Assembly (NCBI GenBank): GCA_026417135.1
Contig: JAOADV010000003.1
Location: 52,255-116,254, forward strand
Source of the DNA: Ignavibacteria bacterium
GTDB lineage: Bacteria; Bacteroidota; Ignavibacteria; Kapaibacteriales; UBA2268
Length of the DNA: 64,000 nucleotides
Direction of reading: 5' to 3'
Position 1 is the stretch's first letter; each line of letters starts with the position of its first letter. Under the pieces are notes generated by a model. The model saw only the letters and a program-made list of their open reading frames with translations, did no database searches and had not been told where the DNA came from. The position numbers were made by a program, and so were the translations under genes. Shown here one piece after another: positions 18,955-28,494 of the stretch.

Positions 18955-19443
18955 ATGGAAAATTTGGTCTATTCAAGTAGTTTGTTAACTCAAGAATTAG
19001 AAAAAGCAGAAACAGTCCAACTTGTAACCTTTGAAATTGCAAATGAAACTTTTGGAATTGACATTCTCAACGTCCAAGAAATAATCCAACTAACCAAACC
19101 AACTCGTGTCCCCAAAACCCCTGAGTATGTCTTAGGTGTAATCAATTTACGTGGGAAAATTGTTCCAATCGTTGACCTTAGGAAAAAACTTGGCCTTGGT
19201 TTGACCGAATACGATAACTCTGCCCGTATCATTGTTTTGCTTATTCAAGGGATGAATATAGGTATAATAGTCGATAAGATGTATGAAATCCTTTATGTAG
19301 AAAAAGATAAAATAGAAAAGAATCCAACACAAGTCTTTTCAAAAATTGGAGAAAACTATATTAGTGGTGTAGTTAATTTAGAACAGAAATTATTAATACT
19401 TCTTGATTTAATAAAAGTATTCGATTTGGATAAAAAACAATAA
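18955..19443 (+). CDS. cheW: CheW-like chemotaxis coupling protein
   Basis: VTFEIANETFGIDILNVQEIIQLTKPTRVPKTPEYVLGVINLRGKIVPIVDLRKKLGL; start MENLVYS chosen over 18931. Confidence 0.9.
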   Translation: MENLVYSSSLLTQELEKAETVQLVTFEIANETFGIDILNVQEIIQLTKPTRVPKTPEYVLGVINLRGKIVPIVDLRKKLGLGLTEYDNSARIIVLLIQGMNIGIIVDKMYEILYVEKDKIEKNPTQVFSKIGENYISGVVNLEQKLLILLDLIKVFDLDKKQ

Positions 19444-19529
19444 CTTAATAATATTTTGCAAAATCGAAACTTTTTTCAAACTAAATTGTCTTTAAATTTG
19501 GAGATATAATTTACAATTTGAAATAAGCT

Positions 19530-20612
19530 TTGAAAATTGAAGCAAAAAAACTGCAAATTTACTTCTTTTTGGTTTTATTGACTTTTAGTATAATAAGTTG
19601 CGACACATGCCGTTACAACGAAGTTTTTCCTATACCCGAAGGAGATATATTTTTTACAGCAGTCCCAGTAAACTCCAATGAACCCAGTATTTTTCAAATC
19701 GATTTAAATCAAAAAAATACATACGAAATAATTCGTAATGGAATACTTTATTCTCCACCTTCTTCCAATAAAAAGATAGTATTTATACGAAACAATCCCG
19801 GAGGAACCCAAGAAGTAGTTATTGCAAATATCGACGGAACTCAGCAAAAGGTTGTAGCTGGCTCTTACCGCTGGTATTCGAGAGATTTTGCAATTCTATC
19901 GAGTAATGGAAATTCAATTGCTATAGGAGCAAATGGTAACGAACTTTGGCTTGTCCGAAACGAAAATATGTTTACAAAATTGAGCAATAACTTCTGCCGA
20001 GGCACAATACCAGCCTTTTCGCCCGACGGTAGCAAAATAGCTTTAATCGAAGCCAAAGATATTTACACCCCTCCCCACAACTTGGTAGTTTACTACATCG
20101 AAAGCAACCAAATCGTGAAACTAAAGAATGTTACTTTACCCGGAACTATCGTAGAACTTTTCGGCGAACCGAACATATATTGGAGTTACGATGGCACGTA
20201 TATCTTTGCAATCATTTCGAATGATTCAAGAGAAGTTTCTATCTACACTACCAGTTACGAAGGTAGCTACGAACAAATCAGAAAGGTTGAATTAGTCGGT
20301 TGTGCTTATTTAGAACCTACAGAAGATATTGATAAATTTTTCATTACTGGTCTGGATGGTTCCATTTGGTATATCAATTTCCGAGAGGAGGTAAAACGCT
20401 ATAAATATATTTCCCCAGGATTTGGTTTCTCCTATAATCTTTTTCCTAAGTACAACAAAAAACTGAATCACTTACTTTACACAAGATATTATCGCGACGA
20501 CCTTCAACTTCAAAGTGGAACACTCGAACTTCTAAACCTCAACGAAGAAAATGCTAAACCAAAAATCATAAGTAGTAATGTTTATCGTGCATTTTGGAAT
20601 CCTAAAAAATGA
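19530..20612 (+). CDS. lipoprotein with TolB/WD40-like beta-propeller repeats
   Basis: 360 aa; lipobox SIISC, IVIANIDGTQQKVVAGSYRWYSRD, PAFSPDGSKIALIEA; TTG start. Confidence 0.65.
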   Translation: MKIEAKKLQIYFFLVLLTFSIISCDTCRYNEVFPIPEGDIFFTAVPVNSNEPSIFQIDLNQKNTYEIIRNGILYSPPSSNKKIVFIRNNPGGTQEVVIANIDGTQQKVVAGSYRWYSRDFAILSSNGNSIAIGANGNELWLVRNENMFTKLSNNFCRGTIPAFSPDGSKIALIEAKDIYTPPHNLVVYYIESNQIVKLKNVTLPGTIVELFGEPNIYWSYDGTYIFAIISNDSREVSIYTTSYEGSYEQIRKVELVGCAYLEPTEDIDKFFITGLDGSIWYINFREEVKRYKYISPGFGFSYNLFPKYNKKLNHLLYTRYYRDDLQLQSGTLELLNLNEENAKPKIISSNVYRAFWNPKK

Positions 20613-21175
20613 ATGAGTTAGACGATTTAACGAACTGGACCGATATCGAACTTTGCTTGGCAATGACCAGAAGCCATAAAGAAGCAGAACGTGCATTTAC
20701 AGAAATTTACAACCGTTATAGCAGAAATCTTTATGCATATATACTTCGAACGCAAAACGATAGAACTAACGCCAAAGATATTTACCAAGAAGTTTTCTTA
20801 CGCTTTTGCGACTCTGTCAAAAAAGGCACAAGAGTCCATAATATACTATTTTTCCTTATTAAAATTGCCCGAAATATATGCATCAACAATACTCGTGCAA
20901 ACAAACAATTTATCCAATTCGATGAAAACGAATATCCCTTCCTCTCAATGCCGAGTGTCGAAAAAGACGAGTTGGTAAGCATCGTAACCAATGCTTTAAA
21001 TTTGCTTGAATACACAAGTAGAGAAATATTCATACTACGACACTATCAAGAATTTACATTTCAAGAGATTGCAGAAATAATGGGCGAAACGCTTGCAACT
21101 ATTAAATCGCGCTACTACCGCGCACGCGAAAAACTAAAGGAACACCTTCTTCCATTTTTCAAAAATGAATATTAA
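20609..21175 (+). CDS. ECF-type RNA polymerase sigma factor
   Basis: 188 aa; FTEIYNRYSRNLYAYILRTQNDRTNAKDIYQEVFLRF (region 2), REIFILRHYQEFTFQEIAEIMGETLATIKSRYYRAREKLKEHL (region 4). Confidence 0.93.
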   Translation: MNELDDLTNWTDIELCLAMTRSHKEAERAFTEIYNRYSRNLYAYILRTQNDRTNAKDIYQEVFLRFCDSVKKGTRVHNILFFLIKIARNICINNTRANKQFIQFDENEYPFLSMPSVEKDELVSIVTNALNLLEYTSREIFILRHYQEFTFQEIAEIMGETLATIKSRYYRAREKLKEHLLPFFKNEY

Positions 21176-21195
21176 CAAAAGGTGGAATAAATAAT

Positions 21196-22452
21196 ATGAA
21201 TTTTTCAAATTTAATCGACTTATATTTGGAAGGAGAATTAAGCGATGTCGAAAAAAACTTGTTATTTAACGAGCTTGCTCGTAACCCAGCTCTTCGCGAG
21301 GAATTCGAACAACAATTAAAATTTAATTTTGCATACAAAAAAGACCTCGCTCAAATTCAAGTTCCTACGGACAGCACAAATTATATTTTTTCTGCATTGA
21401 ACTTCAAAATTCCAAATTCTATTAGTGTAAAAACCACTCCAATTTCGTTCTTCGCCGAAAAATTCAAATATTTTACTGTTCGCTTTGCTCCTTTATTATT
21501 CTCAAGTGTTATTGGGAGCTTACTCACTTTTTTGCTCTTATGGTGGCTTTTCCCAGCAAAGATTGTCGAAACAAGTTCAAGTTCAATTTCTTATCCTACC
21601 ACAGAAATTGGCGTTCCATTGGGAACCGCATATCCTACCCTACCAGAACAAAGTCGAAATCAAAACGATAATTCAAACCTAAACAACATTAAGAATTGGG
21701 ATGTATTGTTTGAAAAGGCATTGGAAAATGTCCTCAAGAAAAACCAACAAGAAAGCAACAATTTAACTGAAAGTGAGTTGAAACCCAAAGAAGAATTTAT
21801 TATCGAAACCACTCAAAGTAAATTTACTACAAATCTATCTCCATCGTTAAACAACAATACAGGAAACATCATTAATCCAAACGAAAGCATAACCACTTTC
21901 TCTGACCCTTTTACTCAAAACTTTATGAAACAATTGAATACCTCGACAAACTTAAAGGACTATTTGAAAAATATTACTTTAAGTTTCAGAGGACATAACT
22001 TAAAATCCGACCCCGAAGTAAAGTTAAACCTTGAGGAAAAGAGTTTACTGAACAATACTTCGGTAGCAATTGGTTACAATCTCTCCCAAAACAGTAACTT
22101 GGCCTTTGAATTCGGGCAGGAAAAGTTCCCACAAAAATTTAAACTTAATGTTTACGGGGACAATCTGTATTACAAGCAAAATCCTTTGCTTTGGTGGTAC
22201 GGTATTGCATATCAACTAAGTATCTTGAAAATATTTAGGTGGGAAAACTTTCAACCTTATGCCAGAATATTCGCTGGAGCAACCACCGTTGGACCTCTAT
22301 TCCGTGGCTCTATCGGTTTCAAATATTCTCCGGACAATAGAATAAACCTTTTCATAGGTTGGGAAGGCTCGTACTTGCTCTATAAGGTTCAAAATGTTCA
22401 TTATAACACTCGAAAAAGTGGATTGATGTATGGAGTAACAATTCAGTATTAG
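21196..22452 (+). CDS. putative dual-membrane-spanning anti-sigma factor (cytoplasmic anti-sigma-like N-terminus, TM helix, periplasmic linker, C-terminal OM beta-barrel-like domain)
   Basis: 418 aa; IDLYLEGELSDVEKNLLFNELARNPALREEFEQ N-terminus; TM about aa 97-119; Ser/Asn-rich linker; about 8 amphipathic strand-like segments aa 287-418 ending VTIQY; directly downstream of the ECF sigma. Confidence 0.6.
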   Translation: MNFSNLIDLYLEGELSDVEKNLLFNELARNPALREEFEQQLKFNFAYKKDLAQIQVPTDSTNYIFSALNFKIPNSISVKTTPISFFAEKFKYFTVRFAPLLFSSVIGSLLTFLLLWWLFPAKIVETSSSSISYPTTEIGVPLGTAYPTLPEQSRNQNDNSNLNNIKNWDVLFEKALENVLKKNQQESNNLTESELKPKEEFIIETTQSKFTTNLSPSLNNNTGNIINPNESITTFSDPFTQNFMKQLNTSTNLKDYLKNITLSFRGHNLKSDPEVKLNLEEKSLLNNTSVAIGYNLSQNSNLAFEFGQEKFPQKFKLNVYGDNLYYKQNPLLWWYGIAYQLSILKIFRWENFQPYARIFAGATTVGPLFRGSIGFKYSPDNRINLFIGWEGSYLLYKVQNVHYNTRKSGLMYGVTIQY

Positions 22453-22456
22453 AACG

Positions 22457-23188
22457 GTGAATGTTTTTTTTTCGACATTAGTCTTTTTGCTTGCAATAGT
22501 TTTCTGCGGTTGTCAATGCATACCCAATCTTGAGACCGACAGAGAAATTTCCCCATCTCAATACGCAAAGGTAATGTGTGTTAATGCATTACCCAACGTA
22601 GAGAAAATAAAAATTACCGTCGGTAATATCCTTTTGCATTCAGCATTGACTTATGAAATGGAAGAAGGTTTCCGCTACTTTAACGTCCCTTATGGGGTAA
22701 TCAATTTCAATATCGCAATTAAAAATGATTCGATAATCTATAAAGGTATGGCAAATTTACAAAAAGGGAAAGCATACACTTTTTTTGTCTATCAGATGCA
22801 AAGAAGAGCTCAAGGCTTGCTCCTCGAAGACGATGTGAGTACTTACTCACTCACAAATTCTTATTTCCGATTTGTCAATCTACTTATAAATTCTCCACAT
22901 TCTCTTCTGTTTAGCATAGAACACCAATATCCAATCGTTATTAACCTTGTTTTTAAAACTTATACCAAATTTTATACAACATACCCAGACAAGTACGTTA
23001 TTACTATAAAAGATGCCGAAAAAGATAGCATAATTGCACAATCTAAAAATTTCCAATTACTGCCCGGAAAAGGTTACACTATTGTTTTGCGTGGCGATTA
23101 CCTTGACAAAACAAAGCGATTAGGTCCAAACTTATTAGTCATCCAACACGACTTTGAACAGGTTTTCGAAATAAACGAAAAAAAATAA
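22457..23188 (+). CDS. lipoprotein, DUF4397-like
   Basis: 243 aa; signal peptide with FCGC/CQC, YAKVMCVNALPNVEKIKITVGN..FNVPYGVINFNI. Confidence 0.5.
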   Translation: MNVFFSTLVFLLAIVFCGCQCIPNLETDREISPSQYAKVMCVNALPNVEKIKITVGNILLHSALTYEMEEGFRYFNVPYGVINFNIAIKNDSIIYKGMANLQKGKAYTFFVYQMQRRAQGLLLEDDVSTYSLTNSYFRFVNLLINSPHSLLFSIEHQYPIVINLVFKTYTKFYTTYPDKYVITIKDAEKDSIIAQSKNFQLLPGKGYTIVLRGDYLDKTKRLGPNLLVIQHDFEQVFEINEKK

Positions 23189-23265
23189 TAAATTTTAAAA
23201 TATTCTTATAATTTATTCGATAAACTTTTGGTTACGTTACCAAATTATGTTGGACAAAGATAGAG

Positions 23266-23511
23266 TTGCCTATGTTTTGGACACCAGAGCTTGCATCGTA
23301 CCTCGAAGATGCTCCTTTTCCAGCAACAAAAGAAGAACTGCTCGATTATGCCAATCGAACTGGGTGCCCACAACAAGTTATCGATAATCTTATGGAAATA
23401 GAAGACGAAGAAATGGTTTTCGAAGGAATAGAAGACCTTTGGCCCGAGTACGAGGAATTATCTTCGGAGGACTATTTTTACAACGATGATGAGGAGGAAC
23501 AATATACCTAA
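23266..23511 (+). CDS. DUF2795 family protein
   Basis: 81 aa; FPATKEELLDYANRTGCPQQVIDNLMEIEDEE..YEGIEDLWPEY-type pattern. Confidence 0.8.
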   Translation: MPMFWTPELASYLEDAPFPATKEELLDYANRTGCPQQVIDNLMEIEDEEMVFEGIEDLWPEYEELSSEDYFYNDDEEEQYT

Positions 23512-23516
23512 ATGGT

Positions 23517-23560
23517 GAAAGGACTACTCCTTCCCACTTAGAAAATGGGGTAGTCTTTTC
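23517..23560 (+). terminator. intrinsic-terminator-like hairpin after the DUF2795 gene
   Basis: GAAAGGACTACTCC ... GGGGTAGTCTTTTC inverted repeat followed by T-rich sequence. Confidence 0.75.
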
Positions 23561-23590
23561 AATTTTCTTGTAATGTGAAAATTAATTTGA

Positions 23591-25846
23591 ATGGTAAAAG
23601 CAAGATTATATAAAGCCACAATTACCCTTTTTTGTTTTTTTATTCAACAACTAAGTCTTTCTTTGATAGCAAAAAATTCAAATTACTTACAAACAGAAGG
23701 GAGCTATTCATTACTCGAAATTGGTGAAGTAACTTTCGAAGGCAACAAATCGTTTCCAGCACATAGACTACAAAGCATCATTTCATCTAAACCCACGACT
23801 AAAAGTATCCCCCACAAAATAGTTTCCTTCTACTATACCAACATAAAAAAAAATCCCGCAGCACCAAAATCACTAATCAAGCTGTTGCAGACAACAGTTA
23901 ATCAGTTTTCGGATGAAATCTCTTTGTATAAGGAAAATCGTGTAGAATCGGATAAAAGGACTTTAGAGCTCTTCTACTATCAACAAGGATTTCACGAAGT
24001 TAAAGTAAACTACACAATCTCATTTAATAAAGAAAACAAATCTTATGTTTTAAAATTTATCATTGACGAAGGACCGCAATATCTAATAGATTTCATTGAA
24101 ATTAGTGGTTTGGAAAATATCTCGCAATCGTTACTACAAGAAATTGAATCGCTTAGAAATCTACGGAAAGGTATCCCTTTCAACGAGCCACAACTTGCCG
24201 AAGATTTGACTAAAACTAGAATACTTTTAAGAGAAAATGGGTTTTATTACGCAGATTTCAAAACCCCGAAAGTTGTTATCGACACATCTAAAAAAATAGA
24301 TAGTGTATTTGTCGAATTCTTAACTGGCAAACCAGTAAGGATAAATAAAATTACTTTTATCGATAGTACCAATGGACAAAACCGAGTAGGTTACAATGTT
24401 AAACTCAATCATCTCGATTTCAGAGAAGGCGACTTATACAACCAACGAAAAGTTGTGAGTTCTGAAATAAATTTAAGTTCTCTTGGAACTTTTGAACTTG
24501 TTAGAATCGACACTTCTTCTGCTTTTGCTCCAATTACCGATACAAGCATAAGTATGGCTATTCTCTTGCGTTATCGTAAGTTAAGGGATTTTGGTTTGGG
24601 ACTTTTTACAAATAGAACCTCAGCCGAAAAAGCAATCAATCTTGGAGTTGAATTATCTATAAACGATAGAAACATTTTTGGTGGTGGACAATCTGCAAAT
24701 CTCTTTTTTCGAACCTTTGCTATTGATGTAAGCAGAGCTTTGCTCGAAAAAAAGCCACTTGAATACGAACTACAAACTGGCTTCTATTTGGTTCAACCTT
24801 TGCTTTGGACAATACGCTCCTCTCGCGTTGGACTTTCGAGTTCAATGCTTTATTCTCAAAGGAAAGTCTTCAGAGCATTGCAACTAAATACCTTTACTTT
24901 TTCGGTAAAGTTTCCAACGAGACTACCCTTTTGGACTTATTTTAACTTCTTAGATATAGATTTCAATTTCGAAAGACAAGTACCCAAAAATTTCGAAAGT
25001 GCATCCTCAGAATTTTATAAGTCAGCAACCTCTTTTCAAGATTCACTTCGAATACAACAAGCAATTTCAATCTTTGGAAATCTAAATAAATATATTCGCG
25101 AAGAAAATCCTTTCTTGACATCTGCTATTTTTGCAATTAACATAGTTGGTGATAATCGAGACAATCCATTGATGCCACAGTCTGGAAGATTAACAAACCT
25201 TGGAATAGATGGTTACTTTTTGTTCGGAATGGCTAAGTTTTATCGTATTAGTTTAACTTTTCAATGGTTTTGGAACTTGAACAATCGATTGGTTTTGGCT
25301 TCTAAAATTCGTGGGGGGCACATTTTTTGGCTCGACAAGGAGAATAGTTTCGTACCATTCGACCGACATTTCTTTGCAGGCGGAGCAAATAGCATTCGTG
25401 GATGGGCATCGCGCCAGCTCCGATACCACAAAGGTATCCGTGTCGATACAAGCAGTTCCGAACTTGTTAACATTTTCTTACGCGATTTCGTTGGAAATGC
25501 TTCTATTTTTGAATCCTCGGTTGAACTTCGATTTCGATTTGGAAGACCCGCCTACATCGATAAAACTCTTGCAAGCATCCTTGAACTTTTGACTATAACT
25601 CTATTCCTCGATGCTGGTAATTCGTATCAATGGCTAGTAAAAGGTCAATCCAATAAATATGCAGTTGAATATACCTTAAAAGATTATATTTTTGGAATTG
25701 CACTTGCCGGAGGGTTTGGTATCGGATTTATTACTCCCGCTGGTCCATTATTTATTGATGTTGGTTTTCCTTTCTTCGACCCTAATAAAGAAAGGAAGTT
25801 TCTCGATAAACCTCTCTTTCATATAAGATTAGGTTATTCTTTCTAA
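23591..25846 (+). CDS. BamA/TamA-like outer membrane protein (POTRA + Omp85 barrel)
   Basis: 751 aa; POTRA-like VTFEGNKSFPAHRLQSII and YYQQGFHEVKVNY; barrel RHFFAGGANSIRGWASRQL, GGFGIGFITPAGPLFIDVGFPF. Confidence 0.88.
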   Translation: MVKARLYKATITLFCFFIQQLSLSLIAKNSNYLQTEGSYSLLEIGEVTFEGNKSFPAHRLQSIISSKPTTKSIPHKIVSFYYTNIKKNPAAPKSLIKLLQTTVNQFSDEISLYKENRVESDKRTLELFYYQQGFHEVKVNYTISFNKENKSYVLKFIIDEGPQYLIDFIEISGLENISQSLLQEIESLRNLRKGIPFNEPQLAEDLTKTRILLRENGFYYADFKTPKVVIDTSKKIDSVFVEFLTGKPVRINKITFIDSTNGQNRVGYNVKLNHLDFREGDLYNQRKVVSSEINLSSLGTFELVRIDTSSAFAPITDTSISMAILLRYRKLRDFGLGLFTNRTSAEKAINLGVELSINDRNIFGGGQSANLFFRTFAIDVSRALLEKKPLEYELQTGFYLVQPLLWTIRSSRVGLSSSMLYSQRKVFRALQLNTFTFSVKFPTRLPFWTYFNFLDIDFNFERQVPKNFESASSEFYKSATSFQDSLRIQQAISIFGNLNKYIREENPFLTSAIFAINIVGDNRDNPLMPQSGRLTNLGIDGYFLFGMAKFYRISLTFQWFWNLNNRLVLASKIRGGHIFWLDKENSFVPFDRHFFAGGANSIRGWASRQLRYHKGIRVDTSSSELVNIFLRDFVGNASIFESSVELRFRFGRPAYIDKTLASILELLTITLFLDAGNSYQWLVKGQSNKYAVEYTLKDYIFGIALAGGFGIGFITPAGPLFIDVGFPFFDPNKERKFLDKPLFHIRLGYSF

Positions 25847-26149
25847 CTAATTAGTTAGTGTATCCCCATCTCAATCGGTACTTTTAGTTTAGAGTGAAGC
25901 AACTATCAAATGGAATCGATATAAAATTCAAGGAAACTTCCGGTCAAAGTTTTGTTATCACGGATTGTAAATTAGTTGAAACAAATTTAAATCAATTACT
26001 TTCATTCAGTTGGATTTATCTATCTAACTTTGAAAATCAAAAATATATTTAGTACCAATAAAATAACTAACGCAATTTTCATACCAAACTTTTAAGTTTT
26101 TTGTAAAAGTTTACTATTTTTGTAATTACTCTTAGCTTTGGGGTTGTTA

Positions 26150-26743
26150 ATGTCTTTTCTGGAAAACGTCTTCTTTAATACTTGCGATTTAAACTCACCC
26201 TTTTTATGTGACGTTAACGTTTGCAAAGGAATTTGCTGTTATATCGAAGGAGAGTTGGGGGCCCCATTAAAAGAATATGAAATACCAATAATAAACAAAC
26301 TTTTACCTATTCTTTTAGATTATCTACCTCAAAAGTCCAAAAATATTATTGAAAAGGAAGGTTGTGTTAAGAAAAACTCAAATAAATATTTCACAAACGT
26401 TGTCGATAAGCGCGAATGTGTATTTGCTCTTTTCGAAAATGGAATTGCACGATGCTCCTTCGAGAAAGCATATTTCGAAAAAAGAACAAACTTTCGGAAA
26501 CCAATATCTTGCCACCTCTTTCCTTTGCGTGAATACAGTTTTGGCTTCACCGATTTGATTTACTTAAAGTTGCCCGAATGCCAAGCGGCTATACGCAAAG
26601 GAACAGAAGAAAAAGTCTCTTTATTAGAATCTTCTCGCGAGTCTTTGATTCGTAGATTTGGAAACGACTGGTATACAAAATTGACCCTGATTTGCCAAAA
26701 ATCAAAAAACACGGATAAATTTAACATAAATTGTGGAGGTTAA
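26150..26743 (+). CDS. DUF3109 family Cys-rich protein
   Basis: CDLNSPFLCDVNVCKGICCYIEGELGAPLKEYE ... RKPISCHLFPLR; ATG at 26150 preferred over TTG 26138. Confidence 0.82.
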   Translation: MSFLENVFFNTCDLNSPFLCDVNVCKGICCYIEGELGAPLKEYEIPIINKLLPILLDYLPQKSKNIIEKEGCVKKNSNKYFTNVVDKRECVFALFENGIARCSFEKAYFEKRTNFRKPISCHLFPLREYSFGFTDLIYLKLPECQAAIRKGTEEKVSLLESSRESLIRRFGNDWYTKLTLICQKSKNTDKFNINCGG

Positions 26744-26745
26744 AG

Positions 26746-28404
26746 TTGAAACCAACTATTACAACCACTGTAACAGTAACCCAAACTTTAACTCCGCAAC
26801 AGATACAATATCTGAAACTTCTTCAAATGCCTCTTCAGCAACTTGAACAACAAGTTTCCGAAGAGATAGAAGAAAACCCATTTTTAGAAATCTCTGATTC
26901 TGCTGATGATTCAGAATTAGAAGGAATTGATATAGAATTACCCCCAACAACATCCTCCGTTGATAATATTGCAATCGACTCAATAGAAAATTTATCTACC
27001 GAGACTATTCATCAAAATATTCCTGAAAGTCGAGATCCATTCGAATTTTACAGAAGAATATGGGAAGAGGATGAAATTGCTTCTCGAAAATTTACTCAAG
27101 AAATCCTAACTGACGACGAAGAATCTGAACCATATCCAATCAAACAAACTAGCTCATTTATTCAAGAAATGTTACAGCAATTTAGATTATTGCACCTAAA
27201 GTTCGAAGAACAAATCTTAGGCGAACAAATATTAGGAAATGTCGATAGCGATGGATATCTTCGCGTACCACTGGAAGAAATTGTCGACGATACTAATGCA
27301 ATTATTTCTGAATTAATCAATGAAAGCAAAACCCCAAAAAACAGCACACTAAACAATAAAAACCCCGCAGTAAACTACACAATTTCCGAGGAAATCAAAA
27401 GGAGGGTCGATGAGATACTCAATCAAAATAGCACTACAAACGATAACAATAAACTTTCTTATGTAACCATAGATGATGCCGAAAGAATATTAAAGATTAT
27501 TCAACAATTGGACCCACCCGGAGTTGCTTCGCGCAATCTGCAGGAGTGCCTTCTTGCACAAACTCTTGCATACTCAAATGACTCACCGGGTCGCGAGCAA
27601 GCTTTGAAAATACTAACCGAAGCTTACGAACCATTTACTAAAAAACATTTTCAAATTCTACAAAAACAATTCGGAATGACCCCAGAGGAAATTAAGAAAG
27701 GAATTGATTTCATTAAAAAATTAAATCCAAAACCGGGAGTTGACGATACTCAATCGGAACAAATAAGTGTAATTCCAGATTTCACAATCGAAAGAGATTT
27801 TGAAACTAATGAACTTTTAATCTCATTAAATGAATCGACTATCCCCCCACTCCGTATTAACAAAACTTACGAAAAGATGCGCAAAGATGTCGAACTAACC
27901 AAAAGAGATAAAGAAGCACGCGAATGGCTACGCACCAAATACGACCAAGCAAAATTTCTTATTCAAGCTCTTTCTCAAAGGAAAGCAACAATGTTAAAAG
28001 TAATGACTGCTATCGCAGGGAGGCAAAAAGATTTCTTTGAAAAAGGACCATCTGCCTTAAAACCAATGATTTACAAGGATATTTCAGACGACACGGGTCT
28101 CGATGTTGCAACAGTTTGCAGAATCGTCAACAACAAATATGTACAAACTGAATATGGAACATTCGAGTTGAAATATTTTTTTAGTGAAGCCTTGCCAACT
28201 GACAACGGCGAAGAAGTTTCGACAAAAGTTATTAAACAAATTATCAAAGAAATGATTGATTCTGAACCAAAAGATGAGCCTTTCAGCGACGAAAAAATTT
28301 CCCTCGAGCTTAAAAAGCGAGGTTATAACGTAGCACGAAGAACAGTAGCAAAGTATCGTGAGCAAATGAAAATTCCAGTTGCCCGTCTACGCAAGGAACT
28401 ATGA
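26746..28404 (+). CDS. rpoN: RNA polymerase sigma-54 factor
   Basis: LTPQQIQYLKLLQMPLQQLEQQVSEEIEENPFLE region I; ARRTVAKYREQMKIP RpoN box; GTGGAGGT SD before TTG 26746. Confidence 0.95.
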   Translation: MKPTITTTVTVTQTLTPQQIQYLKLLQMPLQQLEQQVSEEIEENPFLEISDSADDSELEGIDIELPPTTSSVDNIAIDSIENLSTETIHQNIPESRDPFEFYRRIWEEDEIASRKFTQEILTDDEESEPYPIKQTSSFIQEMLQQFRLLHLKFEEQILGEQILGNVDSDGYLRVPLEEIVDDTNAIISELINESKTPKNSTLNNKNPAVNYTISEEIKRRVDEILNQNSTTNDNNKLSYVTIDDAERILKIIQQLDPPGVASRNLQECLLAQTLAYSNDSPGREQALKILTEAYEPFTKKHFQILQKQFGMTPEEIKKGIDFIKKLNPKPGVDDTQSEQISVIPDFTIERDFETNELLISLNESTIPPLRINKTYEKMRKDVELTKRDKEAREWLRTKYDQAKFLIQALSQRKATMLKVMTAIAGRQKDFFEKGPSALKPMIYKDISDDTGLDVATVCRIVNNKYVQTEYGTFELKYFFSEALPTDNGEEVSTKVIKQIIKEMIDSEPKDEPFSDEKISLELKKRGYNVARRTVAKYREQMKIPVARLRKEL

Positions 28405-28494
28405 ATTCGCATTACAATTTTTCGACCATTTGTCTCTTTTTCCAAGTTTTACTGCTGAAACCATAACTGTGCATTAGTTTTAAAATACTATTTT

